Below are positions 1 to 11,420 of a stretch of DNA of 64,000 nucleotides, piece after piece; within the stretch, counting starts at the first letter, position 1; each line of letters opens with the position of its first letter. Source of the stretch: Xanthostigma xanthostigma (taxonomy: Eukaryota > Arthropoda > Insecta > Raphidioptera > Raphidiidae); contig OY754469.1 in NCBI GenBank assembly GCA_963575645.1, positions 18,308,001 to 18,372,000 of the forward strand, read 5' to 3'. A model generated the notes under the pieces. It searched no databases and was not told the origin of the DNA. It worked only from the letters and a program-made list of their open reading frames with translations. A program made the position numbers and the translations under genes.

Positions 1-332
1 ATCGGCTCCAGGCATCTTGTTACTTCAATGTCTTATGTGATATTGTAACAACATGATTACCTACTTTGACTAGATGCTGCAGCATCGCCTTACCTGACTA
101 GTTAGCTTTATTGAAATGGTCTTATTATAGATAATTGATGATCCAGGTTTTTTGATGGGTCAAGAAAGAGAAATGAGACGTGACGTATTATTTTAAATTT
201 TATTTTGTTAAATGCAATAAATTACAATAAACAACGAATTAAAAAGAATATTGTTGTTGGGAAATTTCATACAAATTATCAAATAAAATTTTCGTTCAAA
301 TAAAAGTCTTTTTTCTTGGTGCGTGCACGGGC
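1..332. other. AT-rich DNA, nothing recognised
   Basis: No open frame, RNA fold or repeat structure could be supported here. The same holds for 396-833, which is AT-rich with only short random frames. Confidence 0.5.
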
Positions 333-395
333 TCGTAGTCGATGTGGGGCCCCTAGGCAGTTGCCCACTCTGCCTATTGATTAATCCGGCACTAA
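333..395 (-). mobile_element. possible hAT-type terminal fragment
   Basis: A GC-richer patch in AT-rich DNA contains GGGGCCCCTAGGCAG and ends AATCCGGCACT. Read on the minus strand it begins AGTGCCGGATTAA and continues with GGCAGAGTGGGCAACTGCC. I recall this start (CAGTGCCGGATTAA) from hAT-like DNA transposons of many invertebrates. No partner end or target-site duplication was found, so this is a terminal fragment at best. Confidence 0.3.
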
Positions 396-833
396 CTGAA
401 TATGCAGCTTTTTCTCTAAATAATTACTTTTACATAAAACTTTTTAGTTAGGTACCTATAGTGACACAAAATATATATACCAGCCTATAATAGAGTTATA
501 AAGAAACATGTTTTTCCAGCTGTTCTTTGCTAACTAAATTAACTAGAATTATTCTTTCATTTAAATTAACAAAAATTAGATCTTAAATAAAATTGAGGGT
601 TAAAATGCATACATGTGTACCGTTGTAGAAAATGCTTTAATTTGCTTTCGCGTTGAAAGTAGGTATTAAAAAAGCTTGCATAAGCAGGAATTATACAAGC
701 AATTTATTATTTGAAATAATATCTGCGAGCTGAAACAAATTGGCTTACGCCAAATTTTTGGACATTTTTGTTTTCTATTTTTAACACCGTCATTCTAGTA
801 CTTACTATTTTGCGTAATAATGTGTGAAAATAT

Positions 834-1240
834 TTTGACGTGATAACGATAAAACACCGGCTGCACGCACGAAAAAGAGTAACGTTCCGCAAGCAAGAGC
901 GCGATATAAGCGATAGTCTCTATCTTCTCGCGTGACGTCAGAGAGTAGTGTGCGTTCAACATTTTTTTCGGCTGTTCCAGCGAAAGCTACATCTGACAGA
1001 TAAATTATACGGATTGTTAACAAATATATAATATATATATACATTCTTTTAAATGTCTTTTATAATTGCTTAAAAATATGTATTTTGCTTTGGTTGATCA
1101 AATTATTAGTCGGTAAAAATATAGTTCGACAGCTACTAAAATTTAGGTTATGTATTATTAAATATGATATTCGAGCGGAATACGTTATCACGTAAAACTA
1201 TCGTCCGTAAACCGACTTTACAGACAACCAATTTTTTTTT
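834..1240. mobile_element. GACGTGATAACG repeat family, copy A
   Basis: One end reads TTTTGACGTGATAACG followed by CACCGGCTGCACGCACGAAAAAG. The other reads CGTTATCACGTAAAACTATCGTCCGTAAACCGAC and stops at a T-run. The same two ends occur at 11246-11420, 47089-47687 and 59079-59768. Apart from an inverted 12-13-bp terminal word (ACGTGATAACG) the ends differ. No coding capacity is seen, so it is a non-autonomous element of unknown class. This copy keeps its own interior of about 220 bp that I do not see in the other three. Confidence 0.65.
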
Positions 1241-1835
1241 GAACAATCCATACAAAATAGCTGCTTTTTGTGCCTGCATAACGATCCTTAAATGACCCAC
1301 CTAACATTATTGCATAAAGTAAAACAAAAATATGCGATTTTATCAATTCAACAGTCATTTTTCTACACTACGTACCAGCTCTATAAATAGATAAACAAAA
1401 ACTATAAAAAATGAATGAAAAACTATATAATTAAATATCAAGTGCAATATGGTACAGTCGTTAAAAAGCAATACTGCTGCTAACCGAAAATCTAACCTTT
1501 TCATTTGTAACTGTTTTTATGTATTGGTATGGTCTATAGTGTAATATTAGATATTGTTTGGTGCATTACTAAGAAATACCGATTGTTTACATCACTACAT
1601 TAAAAAAAAAAATATTTCTGAAACAATGTCACCGTCGTGATACGAACTCCGAATCTTTTCACTCTCGCGGCGGACTGAGTTTCATTACCGCACAGTGACA
1701 CAACAACATCAACCAATCATTCTAACATATAGCAACTTGTAACTGTTTCTTCACATCATGCGAGAGCCAATTCCAATAAAATTGTAGTACGTACGACTAT
1801 ACTGTATTAAAAAATTCACATTAAATAATGTTACC
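1241..1835. other. AT-rich DNA with one weak tRNA-like patch
   Basis: Nothing firm. On the minus strand, 1630-1685 has a degenerate box-B-like word (GAGTTCGTATC) that could be a very old tRNA-derived SINE head. Confidence 0.3.
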
Positions 1836-2060
1836 ATGGCGAATCAAGAAACTTCGGAATTGATGCTTCCAGCACCGGCTAGACCCAAATGTTGAAAAGA
1901 GCCGCAAAATATTTATTATCTTTCATCGTACCGAAAAAAAAACGACAACCATAAGGTCAGTGGAAGCCCACAGAAAAGCAAATCATCATTAAGTAGTAGT
2001 GTTTTATCAAAACTACATAAGCCATTTAACTTTGTGGTCACAAATATTATCTCTAATTAG
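1836..2060 (+). other. weak coding-like stretch
   Basis: It begins at an ATG in a good animal initiation context (ACCATGG). Its reading frame stays open for about 75 codons apart from one interruption. The second part has a serine/lysine-rich, protein-like composition (for example SGSPQKSKSSLSSSVL). No domain is recognised. It may be chance, a first exon or a relic; nothing nearby helps decide. Confidence 0.18.
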
Positions 2061-3084
2061 GTACAAGTATGTTTTTATAGCATGTAATTGCGCTTCGCAT
2101 ATTTTATTGTTTAATCTTTTTACTCCGCATAGGTAGGTTTCAAATGAACCGGTGACATTATCGTGCTCTTGCTTTCACGTCTACAGTGTCCCTAATATAG
2201 TGTGAGTGAGAGAGGAAACAAACTTTTAGATCATCTAAAAGCGAACAGTCTTAAGGGATACTCAATGTTTTTAATGCTTATTACCCAGAAAATTATGACA
2301 AATATTCTCTACTGTTAAAATGAAACAATGAAAATTTCACCCGTTAAGAAATTACAGCGTAACTTTTTTCAAATCAATGTTTTATGAACAAAAGAAAAGT
2401 CCAGTTTATATTTTTACCAATTTTCAGAACAGAACCAGAGAAGAGAGACTGTATGGAAGTTCAATCCTGTGTTATATTTGGCGATCACCCCAAAGCGCAG
2501 TTCCCACCCCAATTGTTAAGATGGCGATGCGGCGCACTCAAGCTTCGGACCCGCAACGCCAGAAAAAGAAATGCTGTGTAAACAGGCACATATCATACTG
2601 GCCGCATGCTTATTAATTTGAAACAAAAGGTTGTCAATACAGTGGCAAGTAACTCTGAACTTAAAACTATGTAAATTGTAAAAAACAGTTGATTGCTAGC
2701 TTGGAAGAGCTCATAGTCATGCAGTAGTATATAAACTATAAAGCGAGAATTACATTATATTTAATTTTAAAATTTTTCTCCACTCTAAAATGAAAGTTTG
2801 ACTCGACAATTTGAGAAAAGCTTGCCATTTGCAACTGATTGTGAATTCATTGGATATCTCTATATCTAAAATCCTGCTAAACATATCTGTAGCTAAAAAT
2901 CTATTGGTTTTTGAGCAATACGCCTATGAACACTTTTTGTTATTAAACTCTAAAATAAAACCATTTTAGATCAATTTAACCGAGAACCAAATTCCATAAG
3001 GTTTGTGCGGGGTCCTTTAGACAGTTTATATTTTGCTTGAAAAATCGGAATGAATGCTAGCTGCGTCATACCTCTTTCGATTTA
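2061..3084. other. no supported feature
   Basis: A GC-richer patch at 2430-2610 has overlapping short frames but no protein-like pattern. The rest is AT-rich. Confidence 0.4.
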
Positions 3085-4075
3085 TATTTGAGTAAAATTA
3101 AGCCTGTACATTATTACGCTCCAGATGAAGCCGGGCGAGAAAGTTATTGTTATACAAAGATCATCCCGAAGATCTTGGCTGTTATGGAATCCAAACCGTG
3201 GCTTTATTATTCCGTTGAGTTTGAAAACCCAACACGTTCGACCGACATTTTTATTAACTGTGTATCGAAAAATCGGCGGGTCGTGGCAGTATTTGCGAAT
3301 CGCGATACGGCATACGGTATTAGGTCTTTTTTGTTTTATCACCAGCCTTATACCGACTTGGAGCATGGTAATAACCTATTCCGCATGGTGTTTGTGTGGT
3401 TGGTATGGCACGTCTGTCTGATCTCACCGACGAAAAAATATCGTCCTGCAAGTCGACACTAATCCGAGTCGTATATCTCTAACGTTATACCGTCGTCACA
3501 ACTCGAGGAGCTTAGCGACCCACACAACATGCCACTTTCTCTAGGTATATATAAAGATTTCTTGATACACTTCAAAACATACAGAACGAAGGGCTAGGAT
3601 ACACGGATAGAAAGGATGATCCGTCATTTCTTGTTAAGGTTTATTCAGCGGTTCACAGTGAAACTTCTATTAAAACGAATACTAAATGGCCCATCCGACA
3701 GATTGCTTTTGAAGTCAAACTTCTTTAGCGACGTAACTGAAAATTGCTGTAATAAAGGAGAAATGATTTAACGGCGAAAATATGAGAGAAACCTCGGTAA
3801 CGCAAAAATGGATAACTCATCAATGAGACTAGTTTACAATTCTAAAGAAGTTTCACTTCCCCGTGAGCTTTTGTTGATGAGTTTCACACATTTTTTTATT
3901 TTGTGTACAGTCATGTGTCAATCAGGGGGCACGGCCGTGCCCCCGCCGTACCATCTTTTTCTCGAAGCGACTCACATTACTTTTGACCTCCGTGTAACTT
4001 CGTTGTGGATAAAGCAGGAAGATTATTTTTTCAGTGATTTAGTGATAACTGGCTCTGAGAAAAATCAATAGAGAC
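3085..4075 (+). pseudogene. unrecognised coding-like fossil
   Basis: About 1 kb differs from its surroundings. It has lower AT content and several plus-strand stretches whose translations look protein-like, including open stretches at 3088-3462 and 3808-4071. The second begins with an ATG and a charged leader, then a hydrophobic patch and PPPYHLFLEATH. Stop codons are scarce in the favoured frames compared with flanking DNA. I do not recognise the family. An old virus-derived gene or a decayed host gene are both possible. It is broken, with several interruptions. It ends about 90 bp before the nested fold-back complex at 4163. Confidence 0.3.
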
Positions 4076-4185
4076 AGGGAGTGAGCTTAAAGAAAATCGG
4101 TAGCTGACGGACAAGATATATTACCCGAGAAAAAAAGGAAGATGACCTACAAAAAGAAATAAGATCCCATCAAAAACATAAAATG

Positions 4186-4957
4186 AAAAAATGTCAAGTC
4201 TCGCAACGCAGTTCTTTCGATACAAAAAGTTGTGAGGACTCATGTAAAGCTAAGTCAGTCTATGGAAACACCTATCTAACAACTTTGTTGCAAATTGTTA
4301 CCTAATCTATTGCCTATATCATTTATAGTGACCGTATCAATATAATATTTCTATAATAATCTTAATGATGAGGACAGCGTGGTGTAATGGTCAGCGTGCT
4401 GGCCTTTGGATCATACTGTCGTGGGTTCGAATCCCACCTCTGCTCATGGATATTTTGTATTTTGTCGTTTAGACCCAGCTTTGATATTTAATGATACTGG
4501 CCAGATACCAAGAGGTAGTGCCACCCCCCCCCAAGTGATATTCTCTTGTATATGTGCATATGCTCTATATATGTAGATATATACAATTGGATAGGTATAC
4601 CTTTAAAAAAAAAAAAATCTTAATGATTTGGTACGGCACCATATTCGACTAATTAAAACACTTTATTCTTAAGTGCACTGTTTATATTTACTTAGTAATC
4701 GAAATAGTAGATTATTTTTTCATAATTATGGTGCCGTGCAATTGCAAAGTCATTATAATTATTATAGAAATAAAGATGTCTAATATTGATACGGTCACTA
4801 TAAATGTTAATAGGAAATTGATTAGGTAACAATTTATAACAAAGTTGTTGGACAGGTGCTTCCATAGACACTAACTAAAATAACTGACTTGGTTTTACAT
4901 GAGATCTCACAACTTTTTGTAGTGGAAAATCTGCGTTGCGAGACTTGGCATTTTTTT
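4186..4957. mobile_element. fold-back element inserted in the left end of the composite
   Basis: The left arm starts AATGTCAAGTCTCGCAACG. The right arm ends with its inverse, CGTTGCGAGACTTGGCATT. The arms also pair through GTTACCTAATC/GATTAGGTAAC and ATAGTGACCGTATCAATA. An inner hairpin GGTACGGCACCATA / TATGGTGCCGTGC lies near the centre. Without the SINE in its left arm (4370-4627) the element is about 510 bp. Arm divergence is roughly 10-15 percent by eye. Confidence 0.8.
4370..4615 (+). mobile_element. tRNA-derived SINE with exact target-site duplication
   Basis: The head (about 4371-4446) has a box A-like TGGTGTAATGGTCAGCG and a box B-like GGGTTCGAATCCC flanked by a good T-stem (GTGGG/CCCAC). 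The body follows with a C-run, and the 3' end is an A-run. The anticodon loop CTTTGGA suggests descent from a tRNA-Gln-like gene, but the anticodon stem does not pair, so it is not a functional tRNA. A 12-bp duplication AATCTTAATGAT lies at 4358-4369 and 4616-4627. A truncated head of the same type occurs at 48042-48060. Confidence 0.9.
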
Positions 4958-5152
4958 ACATTTCAGGAGCAACCATGCAAAAACCCGATATATCCAGTGT
5001 TACTAGTTTCGAGTAAATCGTGAAAATCTGTCACATGGAATCCTCCTTTAGATAATTAACACATTTTATTTTACATATCAATGGCATATAGGTCATAGAT
5101 GAGTTTACCAAATTTATAAAAAATATTGATTATATTAAAAAAACACACATTT

Positions 5153-6391
5153 TAGACCAGTGCAGTTAGCTTTTGTCAAGGACAAAATTAATAACAGAAA
5201 ACGAATGATGAGGAAGGGAAGAAACTGCCGTCAGAAATACAGAAACCAAAAATTCAAATGCGTAAAAGGCCGGAGGGATGTGGGGGGCGCGTTTTAGGGG
5301 TCAAACGCGGTTTTTCGTTATTTCCGGCGAAAGTTGACCTCCAATCGAAAAATATTGCATGGCAATGTTGTAGGTATTAAAAGGATCTACAACTTTTATG
5401 AATATAATTTTTTCACATGATCTTAAAGATTCAGAGAAATATCGAAAAAACCGAGTTTTTCGTTTTTAATTTTTTTCTCCTGCAAAAATTTTTTTTTTCT
5501 TGGAATTTTCAGGAGACTTACCTCTTTCTATGTCCTTAATAAGCTGTAATTTTTTCGAATAAAAAAATTAATTTGCCAATGTAATATTAACAAAAAACCG
5601 AAAAATTACCCCTAATGTAAAAATTTCAGATTTTCAAAAATATTAGGATGGGGTTTTCTTCGTTAAAATGTCTACTTTCAGATGGTGTATTACATTTGTT
5701 AATGTAACATTGAATTCCCCTTTTATGAATGATTTTAACTGTACAAATTCATATATAATTATTATATATTATGTATGAAAATCATTCATAAAAGGGGAAT
5801 TCAATGTTACATTAACAAATGTAATACACCATCTGAAAGTAGACATTTTAACGAAAAAAACTCCATCCTAAGATTTTTGAAAATCTGAAATTTTTACATT
5901 ACTTTTTTAGGTTGAAGCTAGGGGTAATTTTTCGGTTTTTTGTTAATATTACATTGGCAAATTAATTTTTTTATTCGAAAAAATTACAGCTTATTAAGGA
6001 CATAGAAAGGTAAGTCTCCTGAAAATTCCAAGAAAAAAAAACCATTTTTGCAGGAGAAAAAAATTAAAAACGAAAAACATGGTTTTTTTCGATATTTCTC
6101 TGAATCTTTAAGATCATGTGAAAAAATTATATTCATAAAAGTTGTAGATCCTTTTAATACCTACAACATTGCCATGCAATATTTTTCGATTGGAGGTCAA
6201 CTTTCGCCGGAAATAACGAAAAACCGTGATTGACCCCTAAAACGCGCCCCCCACATCCCTCCGGCCTTTTACGCATTTGAATTTTTGGTTTCTGTATTTC
6301 TGGCGGCAGTTTCTTCCCTTCCTCATCATTCGTTTTCTGTTATTAATTTTGTCCCTTTTTCACTTGATTTTAGGCTAACTGTACTGGTCTA
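5153..6391. mobile_element. 1.24-kb long palindrome (fold-back element)
   Basis: The arms run about 5153-5737 and 5777-6391 around a roughly 40-bp AT-rich centre. The outer ends are AGACCAGTGCAGTTAGC and GCTAACTGTACTGGTCT. Inner words such as GGCCGGAGGGATGTGGGG pair with their inverse at 6240-6262. The right arm carries about 20 extra bases near 5905, so the arms are not the product of a very recent duplication. No coding frame is supported: the 61-aa frame at 6048-6233 is simply arm sequence. It lies inside the 4163-6903 composite. Confidence 0.85.
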
Positions 6392-6402
6392 TTTATGTTT
6401 GG

Positions 6403-6869
6403 ATTTATCGGGTTTTGCGCATGAAACTAGAATTTGATCGGGCTTTTTTTCTCAAATCAAATATGTATTTCAGAAAGCGTTTGATAACACCCAATAAAAT
6501 CAAGAAAAAGTACATTTTTCAAAATAAAAACAGTATAGGTATAAAAATTCCTAAAATTTTTCAAAAAGTTTTTTAAGAGCAAAATTAAAAAAAAAATCAG
6601 AAACAATAAAATACAAACATAATATTGCAACATAACTGTACCTACGTTATAGTAAAAACAAAACATTTTTTTTTTCTTTTAACTTGCATGGTTCTTAGAT
6701 TTATCGGGTTTTGCTTGAAAGTCTCCACTTTAACACCAATTTTTTATGGGATTTATCGTGTTTAGCTTTATTCTGAATACACAGATTGATAAAGCTCACT
6801 AAAATTAACTAGAATTGATATACCTATAACTCATGATAACCAAAAAAACTGGATTTATCGGGTTTTGCA
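6403..6869 (+). repeat. four spaced copies of GGATTTATCGGGTTTTGC
   Basis: The motif occurs at about 6403, 6689 (one change), 6748 (diverged: GGATTTATCGTGTTTAGC) and 6852. Its inverse, AAAAACCCGATATATCC, lies at the left end (about 4979). The copies sit in the subterminal part of the composite element, as expected for transposase-binding or structural subterminal repeats; that role is inferred. Confidence 0.6.
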
Positions 6870-6903
6870 TGGTTGCTCCTCATTTTATGTTTTTGATGGG
6901 ATC

Positions 6904-7924
6904 GTTTTTACACAATGTAACTACTCGTCATATTATAGTCCATTATACAATTACGTATAGGTATACCTGTACTATACCAGCTATTAATTATAATTATTAT
7001 TGTTAAATGTCTGTGTGCCCCTGCACGCCACTGTTGTACATTTGACTGAACTGTGGGCCCTGTAATTATTTTTTATCGTATTTGTTGAGGTCTTTAGCAA
7101 ACTGTGAAAGTTTGTGATGTTCTTTTGTTAACGCTTTTGTCGTCGTGTGTATTGTTATATATAGGTTCGCACATCCACTAAAACAAACACGCTTTGTAAT
7201 AAAATACAGACTGAACGAGTTTTACTTCATCGCCATTAAGATATCGAAAAGATAGTGCTGTCCACTGTTTTTTAATTACATTTCAGTTGACTTAAAAAAA
7301 CAAGGTTCTTAATTCGACTCGTATATATATTTTTATGTATGTGCAGCGATTATTCAGAAATGGCTGACTTCGTCGTGTTCATGAGTGTGTCTAGATGATT
7401 ATACACATACTGAAATTGGTTCAATAGCTTTTTCTTGTAATCAAATGAAATCAAGAATAACGCGCAAATTATTTACAAAATTATTTATTGCACACACCTC
7501 TATAATTATCACTTTGCGCGTCAGAGCTGAGTTTCGTTCATACAAGAAGTAATACTAGACTAATTTCGCACGAAATCCATTCAAATTACCGCTTTTTGAA
7601 AAGATGATATTCTATTCTAAAAAATGAAACATTTTCGAGATTGATTGAAGTTGATAGTAAGTCCTCAAATTTTAATTGAAAATTGTGCACAACAGTTGTC
7701 GGTTGGTCTGTACGTACGTACGTACGTCCGAACGGTACATGTCGTAAATCTTGATGAATCGCCTTAGTTTATTTTTCATTCGCATTGTTTACTATCAATA
7801 TAGAACCATATTTTAATTTATTAAACTACTTTCAGTAGTCTAATTTATTATTTTATGACTGCAAATGTTGTAATTGTACACTGCACAGTAGTAGGCCAAA
7901 TATAAAAACTGGTATTCCAGTGCT
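6904..7924. other. AT-rich DNA, nothing firm
   Basis: The only structure noted is a GTAC-type short tandem run at 7710-7727. Confidence 0.4.
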
Positions 7925-8200
7925 GTTTTGTATAGAGTAATGGTCAACGCGCTTGCTTTATGCAGAGAAGGTTGCCGGTTCGATTCCGATCGGCGTCATC
8001 AGTTTTTTTACAACTATTCTACATTATTCCACTTAATATTTATTATATATCCGACTATCCGGCTACAAGGTTGGTCGGATATTCGGTATCTGACAAAACA
8101 GATATCCGTTTCATCTCTGATGAAAATCCGTTTGGTAGTTTTTGAGTTAATCGCGTTCAGACAGACAGACGCGGCGGGGGGGATTTTGTCTAATAATATA
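7925..8200 (+). mobile_element. tRNA-derived SINE
   Basis: The head has a box A-like TAGAGTAATGGTCAACGC (7932) and box B GGTTCGATTCC (about 7978) with downstream GATCGGCGTCAT. The 3' part holds TTTTTGAGTTAATCGCG and GACAGACAGACGCGGCG. This is the 'pairing partner' tail style common to insect SINEs and LINEs, usually shared with the LINE that supplies reverse transcriptase. No clear target-site duplication was found. Confidence 0.6.
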
Positions 8201-8330
8201 CCTATAGTGATTTTTGAAAAAAAATTTATCAGTTGTCGTTTTTGTTTTCAACACCCTGTATAGTGTAAGCGTGTTTGTGTACTATATCCATACATATTCC
8301 CGAAAGCTCTATAATACATATTGTGTCGCT

Positions 8331-8368
8331 CTGTGTGTGTTGGTGTGTGTGTGTGGGTGTGGGTGTGT
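8331..8368. repeat. GT-rich microsatellite
   Basis: An interrupted GT/GGGT run on the plus strand. Confidence 0.85.
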
Positions 8369-9292
8369 ACATCAGACTGAATGTGTACTCGCGCTTGTCT
8401 CAGAGACGATTTAATTATCTACCACAATGCGTGGATTAGTTGTAATACTTTTTTGTTTCGCGTTTTTTCTGTCATGTACCACTAAACGGTTAGAACATTT
8501 TTAAATGCCAGTATAAAAGCTTTTTTTGTCGTAAAAATTAATTAATTCAGCGACGATGAACATTTTTAAATTTGCGTTTTAAATGGCAGATGTTTTTTTG
8601 TACAACAAATTAGTGAGAGTTAATTCTAAATAACCTTTGTTCATTTAGTTCTTCGACACATACTGTTTTTTTAACATTCCAAGTCTACGCAGACTTACAG
8701 AGTGAAATGGTACTAATTTAGATAAAATAATTTACTATATTTTTTCTTGTTGAAGTCTCAGGAGTCAAGACAAAATGTTTTTGTAAAAAAGTCTGTCCGT
8801 CTGTTTATTCAACGGCTTAGCGACTCGAAACAAAATTTTGGTAGTATGTTTAACATGTAAATAGACAGAGCTTTTTTGTTTTTTGCAGAAACTCGGCGCA
8901 TGGGCAAAATAACAACATATTAAATTTCATATTGATTTATTATTATTGTACTAGCGGAATTACATGCATAAACAGAAAATTTCTTTTATTTATTATATTA
9001 TGTCAAATGTCGGTATTTTTGTGTTGACATAGTTCCTTTTGGATTTTTTTCTTTTCCTTTAAGGTTATAATTCCACTTTTTTCATATTTTTTTATCAACA
9101 ATAATGTTTTTATTACCTTTTTAGTAAATTATGTTTAATTTTATATGAATTATGACTAAAATAGCAGTTTATGTATCGAGTAGGTAATGCAGGTTATTTT
9201 CAGCGAGCAAGTGGCATTATGTTGAAACGAGTTTCAGCGAGTTAAATATTATTACGTCGTGGACATATACTTTTGCACGTACTATGTATAAA
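8369..9292. other. AT-rich DNA with a possible LINE-like tail
   Basis: 8795-8870 (GTCTGTCCGTCTGTTTATTC, then GACTCGAAACAAAATTTTGG) resembles the 3' region of insect non-LTR elements. Nothing else is supported. Confidence 0.3.
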
Positions 9293-9499
9293 ATAGCGAT
9301 CTTAAAATGATCAGTTTAACACTAGTGCGTAAAGTATACAAAAACATGACACAATAAAGATCTGTCAAAAATTTTGGAAACTTAAAATTAAGTCTTAAAC
9401 TTAGAATTCAGTTTCCAAAATTTTTTACAGATCTTTATTGTGTCATGTTTTTGTGTACTTTACACACTAGTGTTAAACTGGTCATTTTAAGATCGCTAT
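9293..9499. mobile_element. 207-bp fold-back MITE
   Basis: A nearly perfect inverted repeat with about 90-bp arms. The left starts ATAGCGATCTTAAAATGATC and the right ends with its inverse. Internal words AACACTAGTG and AACATGACACAATAAAGATC pair across a short centre near 9400. No coding potential. Flanks give no convincing target-site duplication. High arm identity suggests limited age. Confidence 0.85.
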
Positions 9500-10931
9500 A
9501 CAGACATGATAAGCAGCTATTCTATAGAGGGGTGTGCAAAAAATATATATTTTCAATTTGATAATATTTAAGTTAAAGTACCTATGATAAAAATCAAAAA
9601 TTCTTAAATATAAAATAGTCCAGCTTGTATTAAATTATATAATCTAAGAACCGATGAAAGTATCAATTACTTGATAATTCATTATGAAAAATTGTTTTTG
9701 GGTCACTATATTATTCAACATAATATTATTTAGGTATGTAAAAAACGCTCATTTATTTCTTATAATAGCGATTTGCTTTTTATTCAAATGATTACCACAT
9801 TATTTAGTTGAAAACAAAAATAATATATGAAAACCGTCTTTAATACATCTAGCATATGTGCAGTAATAAAAAAGAGAAAAAACAGTTGATGTTTGGGTGC
9901 ATTTTCAACTGTTTGTTTCAACTGTCGTTTTTGCTACTCTGTTTCTTTTGTTTGGTGGCCAAATTAGTAAAGTGTGGCAGACAAAAAGACAAAAAACACA
10001 CGGAATCAAAAATTCAAGTGGTGATACAAAAACTTAACATCATAATTTACCGTAAACAACGTGTTGCCTGCGCGTCCTGTTTTGCAAAAAAATTATATTC
10101 ACATAATAGTTTTTGATTAGGTATTTTTTTTGTCGTATGTAAGCTTTTATTTTTATATACAGTAGAGTTTTATTACGTATGAAGGGGAAGAAAACATTGA
10201 CTTAATGGAAGACATTTTCACGTTATATCTTTTTATCAAAATGAAAAACGATGAAATCTAACCTACCACGGCGTGCAGGAGTATAGACGCTAACTTAACG
10301 AGAAGGAGCTTAATAAAAGGCCACTTGTCATTTTATCACTATTTACTTTTAATATTTAAATCCCCTATATTAAGAAGGAACGAAATTTCATCAGTAAAAA
10401 ATTCAATATCAGCTAATTAAATAATTCTTTCTGATCTTACTTGCTAAGAAGTTCTCTAGCCTTCTTGCTTGCCGTACACGGCTGCCCTACATTATTTAAT
10501 AAAAATAAAATTCAACCTATGATATTTAGATGTACAATCTTTTACCATTCCATCACAAGTGGCAAATTTAGATCAATATTCACTTTACAACCATTCTGGA
10601 CAATTCTGAAAAAAAAAATAAAAGAGTTATTAACATTTTTAGAAACAACCGAACTATTACAAAAAATATAATACACTATTAATATAAAATTATTACTTAC
10701 CTATAATTATTGTAATTACCTGTTATATATCATTGTACAGTGCTAATAATCCTCGGGTCGAAGCACACTTTTTGTTCTTTGTGGTCAAAAATAAACAAAA
10801 TTTACTATCAAAATTTTTCGATTTGAGGTGTTTATATACTGTATGAAAAAAAAAATAATAAAATAAAAAATAGGTAATTTTTTTTCTTTTGACTCAGAAG
10901 TTCGTAACTATTTTTAATCTATATTATATCG
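9500..10931. other. AT-rich DNA, nothing recognised
   Basis: Short frames at 9856-10116 and 10441-10671 show low-complexity, chance-like composition and are not called. Confidence 0.4.
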
Positions 10932-11195
10932 ATACTAATATTATAAAGACAGAGTGCCAATTTTATGAGTTTGTGTATATGTGGAGAGCAATCTCCGGAA
11001 TCAGTGCGCTTACTTGAAAAATTATTTCACTACTATTTAGAATGAATCTTCACGATGAACGTATAAGTTATATATTTTCGCGTTAAAATAAAAACGTTTT
11101 TCGCGGAGATGAATTTTGTGACGTACGTCGACGAGAAAACATTAGCAATCTACAAGTTCAGGTGAAGCCGAACCTGGCTATTAGTGTATTATTAA
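10932..11195 (+). mobile_element. RTE-like/SINE retroposon unit
   Basis: It begins ATACTAATATTATAAAG and ends near CAGGTGAAGCCGAACCTGGC followed by TATTAGTG. These are the typical limits of a widespread insect retroposon tail that also occurs at 14080-14645. The interior lacks any reverse transcriptase. It is 5'-truncated or non-autonomous. Confidence 0.55.
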
Positions 11196-11245
11196 CACAA
11201 TATTATAAATTTATTGAGTAGGAACAGGTCAACCGGTTTCCATAT

Positions 11246-11420
11246 TTTTGACGTGATAACGTCTTATAAATTGATGAAACACTGGCTGCATGCACGAAAA
11301 AGTGTAACGTTCCGAAAAGTGTAACTCATAAAAGTATGCAATTTTTCATCAATGTTTCTTTGTGACGTTATCACGTAAAACTATTGTCCGTAAACCGACT
11401 TTACAGACAACCAATTTTTT
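11246..11420. mobile_element. GACGTGATAACG repeat family, copy B (short)
   Basis: Both family ends are present (TTTTTGACGTGATAACGTC and CGTTATCACGTAAAACTATT...AACCGACTTTACAGAC), joined through a short interior of about 60 bp. It is a deleted, MITE-like derivative of the longer copies at 47.1 and 59.1 kb. Confidence 0.75.

Larger units (their letters stand above)
4163..6903. mobile_element. large composite element with inverted ends, nested insertions inside
   Basis: The outer ends are inverted copies: GATCCCATCAAAAACATA at 4163 and its reverse complement ending at 6903. Reading inward, the right end continues with GAGGAGCAACCATGC and AAAACCCGATAAATCC. On the left these words appear only at about 4967-4997, because another fold-back (4186-4957) has landed inside the left terminal repeat. 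A 1.2-kb palindrome (5153-6391) fills much of the interior. No transposase frame is present. A clear target-site duplication could not be read at the outer ends. Confidence 0.65.

Noticed and set aside
4371-4446. Functional tRNA-Gln gene
   Set aside because: The anticodon stem does not pair, and the sequence continues into a SINE body with an A-tail and a target duplication.
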